Source: Haplomitrium mnioides
Taxonomy: Eukaryota > Marchantiophyta > Haplomitriopsida > Calobryales
Assembly (NCBI GenBank): GCA_049999725.1
Contig: JBNGIS010017921.1
Span: 1 to 21,327, forward strand
DNA length: 21,327 nt
Direction of reading: 5' to 3'
In this document: one piece after another, positions 1-8,714 of the stretch
Position numbering within the stretch: position 1 is the first letter of the stretch
How the letters are laid out: each line of letters begins with the position of its first letter
Translations under genes and position numbers: made by a program
Notes under the pieces: model-generated
The model's database searches: none
What the model was told of the DNA's origin: nothing
The model's input: only the letters and a program-made list of their open reading frames with translations

Positions 1-1110
1 CAGTTGACACGTGGCGCATCAGAGGAGTCCGTTGGATTCTTCGGATTACAGGTCAACTTTGGATTGTTGGTCAAAGGTGGAGGTCCAACTTCCCTACAAA
101 AAACAACGTCGGACGGCGCCTCTAGGACACGTGGCACTTCATGGCACCCCGTAGAATTCTGTGGACTTCAGTTGGGGGATACGTGGCGCGTTGGGGGACC
201 CCGTTGGATTCCTCGGACTCGCGGGTCTTCGATTCATCGATGTTTCAACACCATCCTTCCTCCGCTAACCGGACCGTTGATAACTCGCACCTTCGGCACC
301 CCGTTGTCCTCTGGTCATACCCGTGATAGATCGCCCTTACGGCTCCATTTCCTTGATCCCCTGTTGCGTCCCTACGGAACCCTTTTAAGTGGACTCCCCA
401 CGTAGGGAGGCTGATCGGAACCATATCAACTGGAGAGCTCCACATCGGATAGCAGATCGGAACCCCCTTAAGTGGGCTCTACCTATGATTTATCGCTCTT
501 TGGGCTCTCCGTCCCCTTTCCGGCTAGGCCTTCGCTTTATCTCCATTTCGACACTGGGTTCTCCTTTTGTTGGACCGTTGATAAGTCGTGTTTTCGGCCT
601 CTTCGTGCTTCCTCTGGCGAATCATTGATGTATCTCCCTTTTGGCATCCTCATTCTCCTCTTAACCGGTTCTTCGACATATTCCTGTTCCGGCACCTTCT
701 CCCTTTTCTATCCCGACCGTCGATAGGTCACTATTTCGGCGCCTTGCTCTTCAAGTGTAACCACATCTTATCTTTATTTTGGCAACTACCCTTAATATAG
801 GAACCCTGAGCGGCTCCTTCCCTTCACTAAGGCATCGAAAAGTTTGATGTAGGAACATTGAGGGAGTCTATTTTACCTGACTTGTGAAAAAGTTCGTTGT
901 AAGAACACCGCAGATCCATTTCGAACTTTCGGATGACGTCTGATGTGAACTTTCACAATCTCCTCCTCTTTGTCTGAATCGTCGACATATCATCCTTTCG
1001 CCCGATTAATTAGCCCTCTTCGGAAACCCTCTTAACCAGTCCGCCCCACATCGGAAGGCAGATCGGAACCATCTTAAGTGGGCTCCCCACTTAGGAAGGC
1101 TAGTTTCCGA
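1..1110 (+). repeat. Left arm: GC-rich LTR-like compound repeat
   Basis: This arm contains three blocks in order. Positions 1-240 carry diverged copies of a unit with a CACGTG box, a GTTGGATTCCTCGGA-like core and a TTGGTCAAAGGTG segment. Positions 260-800 carry short repeats of the type CCGTTGATA..TCGC..TTCGGC. AAGTGGGCTC / GGGAGGCTGA / GATCGGAACC blocks appear near 386-480 and again at 1045-1105. The same blocks occur in the same order on the opposite strand at 7638-9330; for example 51-79 equals the complement of 8808-8836 with 2 mismatches in 29. The open frames here (for example 4-405) show repeat-like residues and no domain. I infer part of a long LTR or a related non-coding element. Confidence 0.7.
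8..185. promoter_or_regulatory. G-box (ACGT-core) cluster in the left arm
   Basis: CACGTG occurs at 8-13 and 128-133, each followed by GC to read CACGTGGC. A TACGTG variant lies at 180-185. CACGTGGC is the classical plant G-box/ABRE core bound by bZIP factors. A TTGGTCAA segment (TTGAC W-box core on the complement) lies at about 67-75. The motifs are visible; any regulatory activity is inferred. Confidence 0.4.
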
Positions 1111-2387
1111 TCCGTTCTTCGGATCGGACACCACAGAATTCTCAACCCCGACTCTTCTCTTGCGATCCCTTCAAATCCCACCTCCCTCTTCTGCGCAATT
1201 TTCTTGCAAATCAATCCTCCCCCTTGCCGATTTTGGCGAGATCCTCCAACCTTTCTCCCTATTCGGTCTGTCCCACCTGATCGATCAAACTTCCTCTTCC
1301 TACATTGCGAGTTCTTCCTTGCCTCAAGCCAGCTTCCTCATGATCAATTTCTGGGGGTCAATCCTCCCTGCACGATTTGGTCTATGCCTCCTCCCACCTG
1401 CGCGATCTACTCTTCATCCTTCACGTGATTTCCTTTTACTTGCACAATTCCCGCTTGGTGAATCCCTTCTCGATCCACTTCCGTTTCCCTTCCACTCTCG
1501 ATCCAACTCCTCTTCTGCCTTCGATTAAATCTCCTCCACCTGCATGCGTGAAATTTTCCTGCGGCGAACTTCCCCTTTCGAATCTTGTCCAAATCCTCTT
1601 CTTGTGCGGTCCCTCTGCAGCAGTGGTCGTCCTGCACTGATCTCTCTAGCTACGCGAATTCCTCGTCCAAAATCAAATTTTCCCCCTGCGCAACTTCTGC
1701 TTCCGGGTCGATCTTCTGCTGATCTGGTCTTCCTGCGACACCTGCTCCCATTCATGGCTCACTGCGCTACCACGATTTGCGCGATTTGATTCCCTGGCAA
1801 AAAACCTCCCTGCAATTCCATCCTGGCTCGACCCTTCCTTTGACGATCAACTCATCTCCCCCCCCTGCGCCTTCCGACCCCAACTGCCATGCCTCTTTTA
1901 ATTCATGTGCTCTCTCCTCACAATCCAATTTCCTCTTCAATCACGACTTCTGTGGGACACCATCCTCCCTTGGGCGATCCAATGTTCCCCTCCAGACACT
2001 CGCTTCTGCTCTTCCCTGACCTCCGTGCTTCAATTTTCCCTCTTGCTAACAATTTCTCTCCTCTGGCGAATTCTTTGATCTCTCCTACACGCTCACTCCC
2101 ATTGCAATCCCTTTGGTTGTTCGAATGTGGCTGATTGATCCCGTCGGATTGAGCTGTGCTGATCGATCCAGTCCATGCGCGCGATTCTCTCAGCTTGCGA
2201 AATCCTTGATTCGTGGTCTGGATCCGAGCAGAAGGTGCCCTCCCCATATCACATAAGTTCTTCCCCGGACAGTCGATGCCATATATAAACCTCCAACTCC
2301 TTTGTTCTTTCGAGAGGCAGCCCCCTAGAGGGGTGTAAGGCCACCGCATTCCCTTCTCCGCCCCTGGACGGACCTAGTTCAGGGCTA
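1111..2387. other. Pyrimidine-rich non-coding tract
   Basis: No credible gene is present. The + strand is strongly C+T rich, and a loose motif of the form CTGCGCGATTT recurs (for example near 1191, 1369, 1398, 1685 and 1776), so this looks like an old, diverged tandem repeat. Open frames on both strands are low-complexity (P/S/F/L-rich on +, R/G/K-rich on -) and match no domain I know. The tract ends in a TATA box and the assembly gap, so it may be LTR U3 sequence. Confidence 0.5.
2282..2289 (+). promoter_or_regulatory. TATA box, candidate LTR promoter
   Basis: TATATAAA sits in a GC-rich setting and is followed by CCTCCAACTCC. It lies about 100 bp before the assembly gap and points toward the gypsy coding region. 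This would suit a 5' LTR U3/R boundary with transcription starting near 2315. No matching downstream LTR in the same orientation was found, so the assignment is inference. Confidence 0.4.
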
Positions 2388-2487
2388 NNNNNNNNNNNNN
2401 NNNNNNNNNNNNNNNNNNNNNNNNNNNNNNNNNNNNNNNNNNNNNNNNNNNNNNNNNNNNNNNNNNNNNNNNNNNNNNNNNNNNNNN
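2388..2487. other. Assembly gap of exactly 100 N
   Basis: The run of N is exactly 100 long, the usual placeholder for a gap of unknown size. The missing DNA probably includes the primer-binding site and the N-terminal part of gag of the gypsy element, which are not found on either side. The left and right flanks therefore cannot be assumed to be adjacent in the genome. Confidence 0.95.
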
Positions 2488-2507
2488 CCCCCCCCCCCCC
2501 CCCCCCC
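2488..2507. repeat. C20 homopolymer at the gap edge
   Basis: Twenty consecutive C follow the N run directly. This may be a real mononucleotide tract that stopped the assembly, or an artefact of contig ends. Confidence 0.9.
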
Positions 2508-2705
2508 AAGGGCAAGCTGTCCTCCAAGTTAGATAGTTAGGAAATTAGTGGGCTTGGCTTGGCCCCCGACAATTAGAGTAGTTTTACTAAATTTTATCCC
2601 TATCCTTTTACATTTACTTACTCCTCAGCATGTCTTGAGCTCTGTCTGTGTACATTGGAAGCATTTTTGGAAAAATTTGCATGAAGTACCTTGACATCCG
2701 GTTGA
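2508..2705. other. Unassigned sequence between gap and gag remnant
   Basis: A short transition tract. I looked for a tRNA-complementary primer-binding site (TGGCGCC- or TGGTATCAGA-like) and found none. The short open frame starting at 2648 is out of frame with the gag-like reading and is probably not real. Confidence 0.4.
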
Positions 2706-3110
2706 CAGCCAGGTTGGGAGACCCCCACACTAGAGGACTGCTACCAGGTGGTGACCAAATCGGGAGCCAAGTCCACAAAGAAAGACAAGCACAAGAACGG
2801 GCGGAAGGCCGAGAAGGCAAAGGTTCAAGGGTCACCATCGATGAGTGACTCAGATTACTAACGGGATAATCCAAAATGGTTTTATCCAAAGTAGAAGGAG
2901 GAGGTTATGAGGCAGCTCGCGGCCTTGGATGCCGCTGAAGAAAAGGATGCGACCACTTAGACCATGAGGAAGGTCGAGAGGCAGCAAGGGCTGGAAGAAT
3001 CAAAAGAGCTCAAGGAACTTCTATCATCTACGACCGGGGCGCTGAAACCTAACCCTTACAACATTCAGGTTGATGTCCGGGACTGCCCTGTCATGGCCAC
3101 TATGGGCCAT
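2706..3110 (+). pseudogene. gag: Ty3/gypsy gag remnant (C-terminal part)
   Basis: Reading from 2706 gives a polar, lysine-rich stretch (short motif KKDKHKNGRKAEKAK) followed by a charged helical-looking segment, as in the C-terminal part of plant gypsy gag. Stops interrupt the frame at 2859, 2892 and 2958, and it ends at 3111. No CCHC zinc knuckle is visible. The remnant is about 135 codons, while gag is usually several hundred, so the N-terminal capsid part is missing, probably in the gap. The protease continues in the next frame (+1), so there is either a natural gag/pol frame change or an indel near 3110. The identification rests mainly on position before the protease. Confidence 0.45.
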
Positions 3111-3225
3111 TAATCAAAGATAGCCTGTTGTACAGAAGAAAACTGATGGAGTTGCTGATTGGAGCCAAAAGGCAGAAAAAGCTATCTCATGTGGGGGTCT
3201 CAACACAGCTACAGTGGGTATGTGA

Positions 3226-3627
3226 AGACAACGGTGCCCAGAGATTGATATCCAGATCGTTGGGTGTACACTATCTCTGGTACTGGTGGATGGGAGAGCG
3301 TGCATCAATATCATGGTCGAGGAGATTGCCCACAGATTGGGGTTCCGAGACTTCCAACCTACTGCTCAAATAATGAGATTGGCAGACGGGTCCTGAGTCA
3401 AGCTCTTGGGTGCTCTCTTGCAAGTACCTACTACCATTGGTGGCAAGCAGTTTTGACTGAATTATTTGGTGATGTGACCAACAGGAGCATCCCCTTACCC
3501 ATTACTAATTGGGAGACCTTGGCTGTATGGGACCAGAGTCATGTGTAACTGGGGGAGCTCGACATTGGTCTTTGGTCCAAAGAGAACGATAGTGCACTTT
3601 GGACCGGTGCCACACCAATGGGAGACG
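3226..3627 (+). pseudogene. Gypsy retropepsin-like protease domain
   Basis: The protease processes the polyprotein. Visible landmarks: a VLVDGRACINIM motif with the presumed catalytic Asp at 3289-3291, then a HRLGF...ADGS segment, then LLIGRPWLYG near the end, as in plant gypsy retropepsins. The usual D-[S/T]-G triad is replaced by D-G-R here. D-G-[G/S] forms occur in some plant gypsy lineages, so only the R may be a mutation. Stops at 3394, 3454 and 3475 fall inside the domain. Confidence 0.85.
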
Positions 3628-4139
3628 TAACCCGAAACAAAGTATGAAAGCGAATGGTTGGCAAAAGAGGCGGAGGATTCAGAGTACCATTATTGGGTTC
3701 AAGTGGTCAGCGAAGCCACGAAGGAAGATCTGTTGCGAAGGGGTTTGGTGATGGTCAACCGGATAGAGCAAGCGGGGAGTATGGAAGCCAAATCTGGCAT
3801 CGAGGAGATAATGGAGAGTTGGGTGACTAGTGGGAGTACTAGACCCAACCTAAAAGGGGAATCATGCCCCAAAGAGCTGAGCCATCCCCACCAGCAAGAA
3901 GGGAGCAGCCGGGATAAGACGGTAACCATCCGTAATCTGACCTTTGTGCAAGGTGGGTTGCGGCTGGCCACTCTAGAAGCTGTTGACGACCCACACTTGA
4001 GGAATGAGATGGGGGTTGTAAGAATAAAGCAAAACTGGGAGGTGATGGTTCATGAGGGACGAGCATTCCAAGTAGAGTTTAGCCTACCAGTAGCTGTGGA
4101 GCAAGCCTTGATTCAGACCCTAACAAACTTCAGCAACGT

Positions 4140-4929
4140 TTTTTCCTGGAGCCACACAGACCTGAAGGGAGTCCCAAGGGAGTTGGGCGAGCATCGCATT
4201 GACCTAGAACCCATGGCTGTATCGGTAAGGCAACGCCAATATCAAATGAATCCCAAGTTCTCTTTGATGGTGAAAGAGGAGATAGATAAGTTGTTTAAGG
4301 CGGGCTTCATTTACCCCGTCTTGAACAACAAATGAGTGTCTCCTCAAGTGGTGGTACCCAAGAAGATTGGACTTGATGGCAAACAAAAGATACGAGTGTG
4401 CCAAGACTTTAGGAAGCTGAATAAGGTAACTAAGAAGGACCATTGCCCCCTACCCCTCACAAATAGGGTGTTGGACTTAGTAGCAGGTCGTTAAGTCTAC
4501 AGTTTCATGGACAGTTATTCTGGGTACAATCAGATATGGATCAAGGAGGACGACCAGTTGAAAACAACATTCACCACAAAGTGGAGGGTGTTTGCCTTCA
4601 CAAGGATGCCATTTGGGTTGTGTAATGCGCCATGGACATTTCAAAGGATGATGATGAATATTTTCCATGATTACTTGGGGCAGTTTTTGGAGATTTTCAT
4701 AGATGACTTTGTGGTGTATAGGAAAACGTGTGATCACAAGCAAGATTTGAGGCTCACCTTTGAGCGTTGTTAGGAAACAAGGTTGAGGTTGCACCATGGG
4801 AAATGCTTCTTTGGAGTTAAAGAGGGCCTACTGTTAGGCCACCGAGTATCCAGCCAAGGAATCAAGGTGGACCAAGAGAAGGTGAGTAATTGGATGAGAG
4901 TAATCTTCCCCACTAATCTGAAGGCGGTG
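4140..4929 (+). pseudogene. Gypsy reverse transcriptase domain
   Basis: RT copies the element RNA into DNA. In order I see HRIDL, KEEIDKLFKAGFIYPV, VVVPKK, RVCQDFRKLNK, PLP, YSFMDSYSGYNQI (catalytic Asp codon 4510-4512), RMPFGLCNAPWTFQRMM, EIFIDDFVVY (FIDD at 4696-4707, in place of YIDD/YVDD) and GKCFFG..LLGH. FIDD-type active sites are known in Athila-like and related non-chromovirus gypsy lineages. Stops at 4333, 4492 and 4771 interrupt the domain, and one at 4930 lies in the thumb/connection region. The three catalytic aspartates are intact. Confidence 0.95.
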
Positions 4930-5079
4930 TAAGGTTTTCTAGGTTGTGTAGGGTATTACAGGAGATTCATTCCCCAGTTTGCACTAGTAGCGCTGCCTCT
5001 CATAGGAATGACGAGGGTTGACAACGACTTTGAGCCCACACCAGAAAGGTTGTCTAGTTTTAATGAGCTAAAGATGAGG

Positions 5080-5484
5080 CTCGCAAATGCACCGATGCTC
5101 ATACCGCCTACTTGGGGGAAGGAATTTCACGTCATGATTGATGTGTTAGGTTTTTGTATAGGTGCAATACTCAGCCAGTTAGATGAGGAGGGTCGGGACC
5201 ATCCAATTTACTTTGCCAGTAGATTGTTGTCTTCCGTAGAGAAGAACTACTCAACAACAGACCGAGAGGCCCTGGGAATCATATACTCGTTGAAGAAATT
5301 CCGACATTATCTGCTCCACTACAAGGTGATATTTCATACAGATCACAACGCCTTTAAGTACATGGTTAACAAACCTGACCTAATAGAAAGGATTGCGAGG
5401 TGGATGCTCCTCCTCCAGGAGTTCAATTTCGAGGTGTAAGTCAAAGCAAGGAAGAAGCATTTCAATGCAGATTTCTTCTCCTGG
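5080..5484 (+). pseudogene. Gypsy RNase H domain
   Basis: RNase H degrades the RNA strand of the RNA/DNA hybrid during replication. The segment reads FHVMIDVLGFCIGAIL (first Asp), HPIYFASRLLSSVEKNYSTT, DREALGIIYSLKKFRHYL (Glu), then IFHTDHNAFKYM (second Asp), the usual D-E-D arrangement of gypsy RNase H. The first block has V-L-G where A-S/D-G-A is usual. A TAA at 5437 follows the ARWMLLLQEFNFEV block, near the domain's C-terminal end. Confidence 0.9.
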
Positions 5485-5639
5485 GTGGACAGGCCAGTCA
5501 ATGCAAATGAGGTAGATGACTTTTTTCCTGATGAGGATTTGTTTCATGTCAGAGTAGGGAAACCCACAAAATATTCTAGCATCATACAATTTCTTCTTTT
5601 TGCACAGTTACAAAAGTGCAACAGCAAGGAGGCAACTGC

Positions 5640-6540
5640 AGTCTTCCTCCGGAAGGTGAGGCCTTATTTGATGTTAATGGGAGTGATGCATAAGCAGGGG
5701 ATGGACGGAACACCCAAGAGGTGCTTGGAGAAGGATCAAGCCACGGTGGTGATGGGGGCACTACATGGAGAAGAGGTAGGTGGCCACTTCGCGGCAGAAA
5801 CCACAATACGGAAGGTGCTGAGCGCAGGTTACTGGTGGCCTACCTTGCACAAGGATGTGTATTTCTTTGTGAAGAAATGCGACTCTTGTCAAAGGAGAGG
5901 GAAACCAACGACCTCTCAGCATCATCCGTTGGTTTCAATTATCCCATTGGCACCTTTTGAGAAGTGGGATATCAACTTCATTGAGCCAATCGCACCCTCC
6001 ACCCACCAGGGAAACCGGTACATCCTGTTGGCTACATACTACACGACTAAGTGGATCGAAGCAAGGGCCACCCAAAAGGATGATGCGAGGACAGTCACAA
6101 CCTTCTTATATGAGCAAATGTTTTGCAAGTTTGCGGCACCACTGGAGCTGGTAAGCGACCAAGGCACGCACTTCATAAACCAGGTGGTGCAAGATTTAAC
6201 AAACCAGTATTTGATCAAGCACCGCCAAACGACAACCTATCATCTGAAGGCCAATGGGTTGACAGAGAGAGCAAACAGAATAATGGAAAAAATCCTCAGC
6301 AAGTAAGTGGCTACCAACAAGGCATATTGGGATCTGAAGTTGCTAACCGCAACCCACGCTTACAATCTGGTCTACAAGACTACGATAGGCCACTGCCCCT
6401 ACTTTTTGGTTTTCGGACAGCACGCCCTAGTACTTGTAGAATTCGACGTGCCGACGGCGAGGGTGGTAGTTGAAGAGAGGTTGGGGGAAAACCAGAGCAG
6501 GACAGAGAGATTACATCAGCTGGAGGCGTTGGAGGAGACG
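5640..6540 (+). pseudogene. Gypsy integrase domain
   Basis: Integrase inserts the cDNA into the genome. The zinc-binding HHCC region is visible: LHGEEVGGHF supplies the two His, and KKCDSCQRRG the two Cys. The catalytic DDE residues are D at 5968-5970 (WDINFIEP), D at 6157-6159 (LVSDQGTHF) and E at 6265-6267 (LTERANRIM). The second D and the E are 35 residues apart, the canonical D-x35-E spacing. A TAA at 6304 cuts the domain after ILSK, and the frame then continues (WDLKL...YKTTIGHCPYFLVFGQ). So the catalytic core is conserved in sequence but the protein is broken. Confidence 0.93.
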
Positions 6541-6543
6541 TGA

Positions 6544-6852
6544 GTGCAGGTCCAAGGACTATTGGAGCACCAACAGGAGTTGAGAAAAAAGCAACATGAC
6601 AAAGGGCTCAAACCGGTGGATGTGCGAGACGGGGATTTGGTGTTGTTATATGATAGTAGGGTGGTGCACTTTCCCAGAAAGTTGCACATCAGGTGGATGG
6701 GACCGTTCATGCTCACTAAGCTGCATTCAAACGGGTCAGCAGAGCTAGAGACTTTGGGAGGAGAGAAGATCACCAATCGGGTACACTATGATCGACTCAA
6801 GAAATATGTCAATAGGGAGCAAGATGAGAGAGAAACGATAGAAACTCACTAG
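6544..6852 (+). pseudogene. Integrase C-terminal GPF/Y module and pol end
   Basis: This open segment of 102 codons includes RDGDLVLLYDSR, then RWMGPFMLTKLHSNGSAELE and HYDRLKKYVN. This is the GPF/Y module that closes gypsy integrases and helps multimerisation and DNA binding. About 20 polar residues follow, then TAG at 6850. There is no chromodomain. The preceding stop (TGA at 6541) separates it from the integrase core in the same frame. Confidence 0.88.
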
Positions 6853-7637
6853 TCAAGGGGTTCTCAAACATATACAGGTGGTAACCAACAAAGGATGAGA
6901 GCGGGATGAGATGTAAATAACTAGCATTTTGTAATTTTCTTTTAAGAGTAGCGAGGAACAGCGAGGAAATGCAACCAAAGAATTATCCAACTGAAAGCCA
7001 GACGGATGTTTGCGAAAACACTACACAGCTAAAATGGGAGTCATATCAGCCGGGTTTGAAGGTACTTTGTGTAATATTTTCCAAAAAAATTTCAAAACAT
7101 TAAGTAAGAAGCCATGCAGATTCTGGGTTTTGGGTCAAACGGGCTTCTAATGAACATCAAAGAACTGAAGACAGCTTAGAGAGAAGGGAAGGATCAAGGT
7201 CATCAGCCATGGATGGAAAGGTTGAGGAGCAACAAAGGATACCATAGTAGGGTGGAATGTGGAAGAGAGAGCAAAAAGGACAGAGGCGGAGGAAAACTTA
7301 GGCAGAACAAAGGAAAAGCAAGCATCAAGATTCACTTCAAACTTGTTTGAGAGGATCACATAGGAGGACGGCCATCAAGGCATGACAAGGGAGACAGAGT
7401 TCACGGCCATAGATGCAGAAATAGGCAAGAACAGAGGAAAGAGGTGGAAGTCTGGATGTAGAATGGAGGAGCCAACAGTTTAGACCATTGAATCCTCAAT
7501 TCATGACCATTTGAGGCGTGCAATAGCTTGATAGAAAGAAGAGCTTGAGGCCATTGGAGTGCTATTTGAATGAAAGAGAATAAAGCAAAAACAAGGAAGA
7601 ATGACCTTCTGGGAGTTAGCCAACAATCAATACTTGC
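6853..7637. other. Purine-rich non-coding DNA after gypsy pol
   Basis: No gene is supported. The + strand is G+A rich, with purine runs such as GAGAGAAGGGAAGGA near 7179-7193 that could be a polypurine tract, but no clear LTR start follows. The minus-strand open frames 7147-7359 and 7401-7799 are shadows of this composition. The element's 3' untranslated region is the most likely identity. Confidence 0.5.
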
Positions 7638-7864
7638 AGTCCGAGGGGGTCCGAGGTCCAGTGTCTGACGGTCGCAGTTCAAAGTCCAAAGTCCGAGGGG
7701 GTCTGAGGTCCGCTGTCCGACGATTACAGTCTGATTGAGAGGGTCTGAGGTTTGCTGTTTGATGGCTGCAGTACAATGGAGGGAGTCCGAAGTCCACAAT
7801 CCGAAGGAGTCCGACGACCGCAGTCTTCCTTAATGGGACTCAACCTTCCTAGGTGGAGAGCCCG

Positions 7865-7911
7865 GTTAAGTGGGTTCTGAGTGACCTTCCAATGTGGAGA
7901 ACCCACTTAAC
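7865..7911. repeat. Perfect 14-bp inverted repeat (hairpin) in the arm repeat
   Basis: GTTAAGTGGGTTCT at 7865-7878 is perfectly complementary to AGAACCCACTTAAC at 7898-7911, with a 19-nt loop. Confidence 0.9.
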
Positions 7912-8349
7912 ATGGATCCGTTGAGAGGTCCAACCAAAAGAGCAAGGAGGGATCAGCCGAAAGGGTGATCTATCGTAGATCCGATGAAGACAAGTTGGAA
8001 AGCTCGACAGAGTACGAAAGTGAGAAAGTTTGACAGAGAAATGCGAGGGGTTGGTTCAAAAGCGAGCTCCTTGTAGTTCTTATATCAAGCATTTTCACAA
8101 CTTACCGAGGGGGTTCGAAGTCTTATGTTCGATAGCCGCAGTCTGAAGTCCGCAGTTTGAGGTACGTAGTCCGAAGGAAGCCGACGGTCGCAGTCCGATG
8201 GAGGGAGTCCGAAGTCCGCAATCCAAGGTCCGCAGTTCGAGGGAGGCCGACGGTCGCAGTGCAATGGAGGGTGTCCGCGAGTCTTCACGAGGAGGTGGCG
8301 GGCCTCCACATGGCTTAAGAGGACTCAGCCTCCCTAAGTGAGAAGCTCG

Positions 8350-8396
8350 GTTAAGTGGGTTCCGAGTGATCTTCCCACGTGGAGAGCCCACTTAAC
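8350..8396. repeat. Second copy of the arm hairpin (10-bp stem)
   Basis: GTTAAGTGGG at 8350-8359 pairs with CCCACTTAAC at 8387-8396. It occupies the same place in the second 485-bp copy, so the hairpin has been kept, with a shorter perfect stem. Confidence 0.85.
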
Positions 8397-8714
8397 AGGA
8401 ATCTGTTGTGAGATCCAACCGGAAGAGCAAGGAGGGATCAGCTGAAAGGGCAATTTATTGACGGTGCAGCCAGAGGAGGAACAAGAAGTGGCGAAAGAGC
8501 AATCTATCAACGGTCTGACTAGAGGAGGAACAAAAGGTTCCGAAAGAGCGATCTATCAACATTCCGGCCGGAACAACAAGGAGTGCCAAAAGAGCGATCT
8601 ATCGAAGATCCGGAGAGGACAAGGCGGAAATTTCGAGAGAGTGTGGCTGCGAGGTTTGAAAGTTCAATAGAGCCACTGTTCTTACTCAGCAAGGGAAGGG
8701 CTCTTCAGATGACG

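Larger units (their letters stand above)
3124..6852 (+). pseudogene. pol: Ty3/gypsy pol polyprotein, multiply interrupted
   Basis: This is one reading frame of about 1,242 codons with the order protease, reverse transcriptase, RNase H, integrase, GPF/Y module, which is the Ty3/gypsy order. Twelve in-frame stops break it, at 3223, 3394, 3454, 3475, 3628, 4333, 4492, 4771, 4930, 5437, 6304 and 6541. The natural stop is TAG at 6850. I see no frameshift over these 3.7 kb. Catalytic residues are still in place in RT, RNase H and integrase. There is no chromodomain after the integrase, so this belongs to the non-chromovirus branch of plant gypsy elements. The copy cannot make a working polyprotein. 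Only the individual open segments remain. Confidence 0.95.
7638..8700 (-). repeat. Right arm, inner part: tandem duplication of about 485 bp
   Basis: Two copies follow one another, each made of a (GTCCGAGG / CGCAGTCCGA)n stretch (7638-7826 and 8110-8285), then a hairpin block with GGTTAAGTGGGTT (at 7864 and 8349, 485 bp apart), then AAGAGCAAGGAGGGATCAGC with CGATCTATC-like motifs. A third, partial set of the GAGCGATCTATCAACG repeats runs on from 8470 to 8690. The complement of these blocks appears in the left arm, which is why the arm is given minus orientation. Open frames such as 7401-7799, 8085-8309 and 8095-8391 consist only of repeat-derived residues. Confidence 0.75.

Noticed and set aside
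1918-2349. 143-codon minus-strand frame
   Set aside because: It lies in the pyrimidine-rich tract, starts inside the candidate LTR promoter region and has no recognisable domain.
2249-2527. Minus-strand frame across the gap
   Set aside because: It reads through the 100 N and the poly-C run, so it has no meaning.
2508-2600. Search for a gypsy primer-binding site after the gap
   Set aside because: TGGCTTGGCCCCCGAC-like sequence near 2560 resembles the usual TGGCGCC type only loosely, so I did not call it.
4477-4797. 106-codon minus frame opposite the RT domain
   Set aside because: It is antisense to a clearly identified RT region and has no features of its own.
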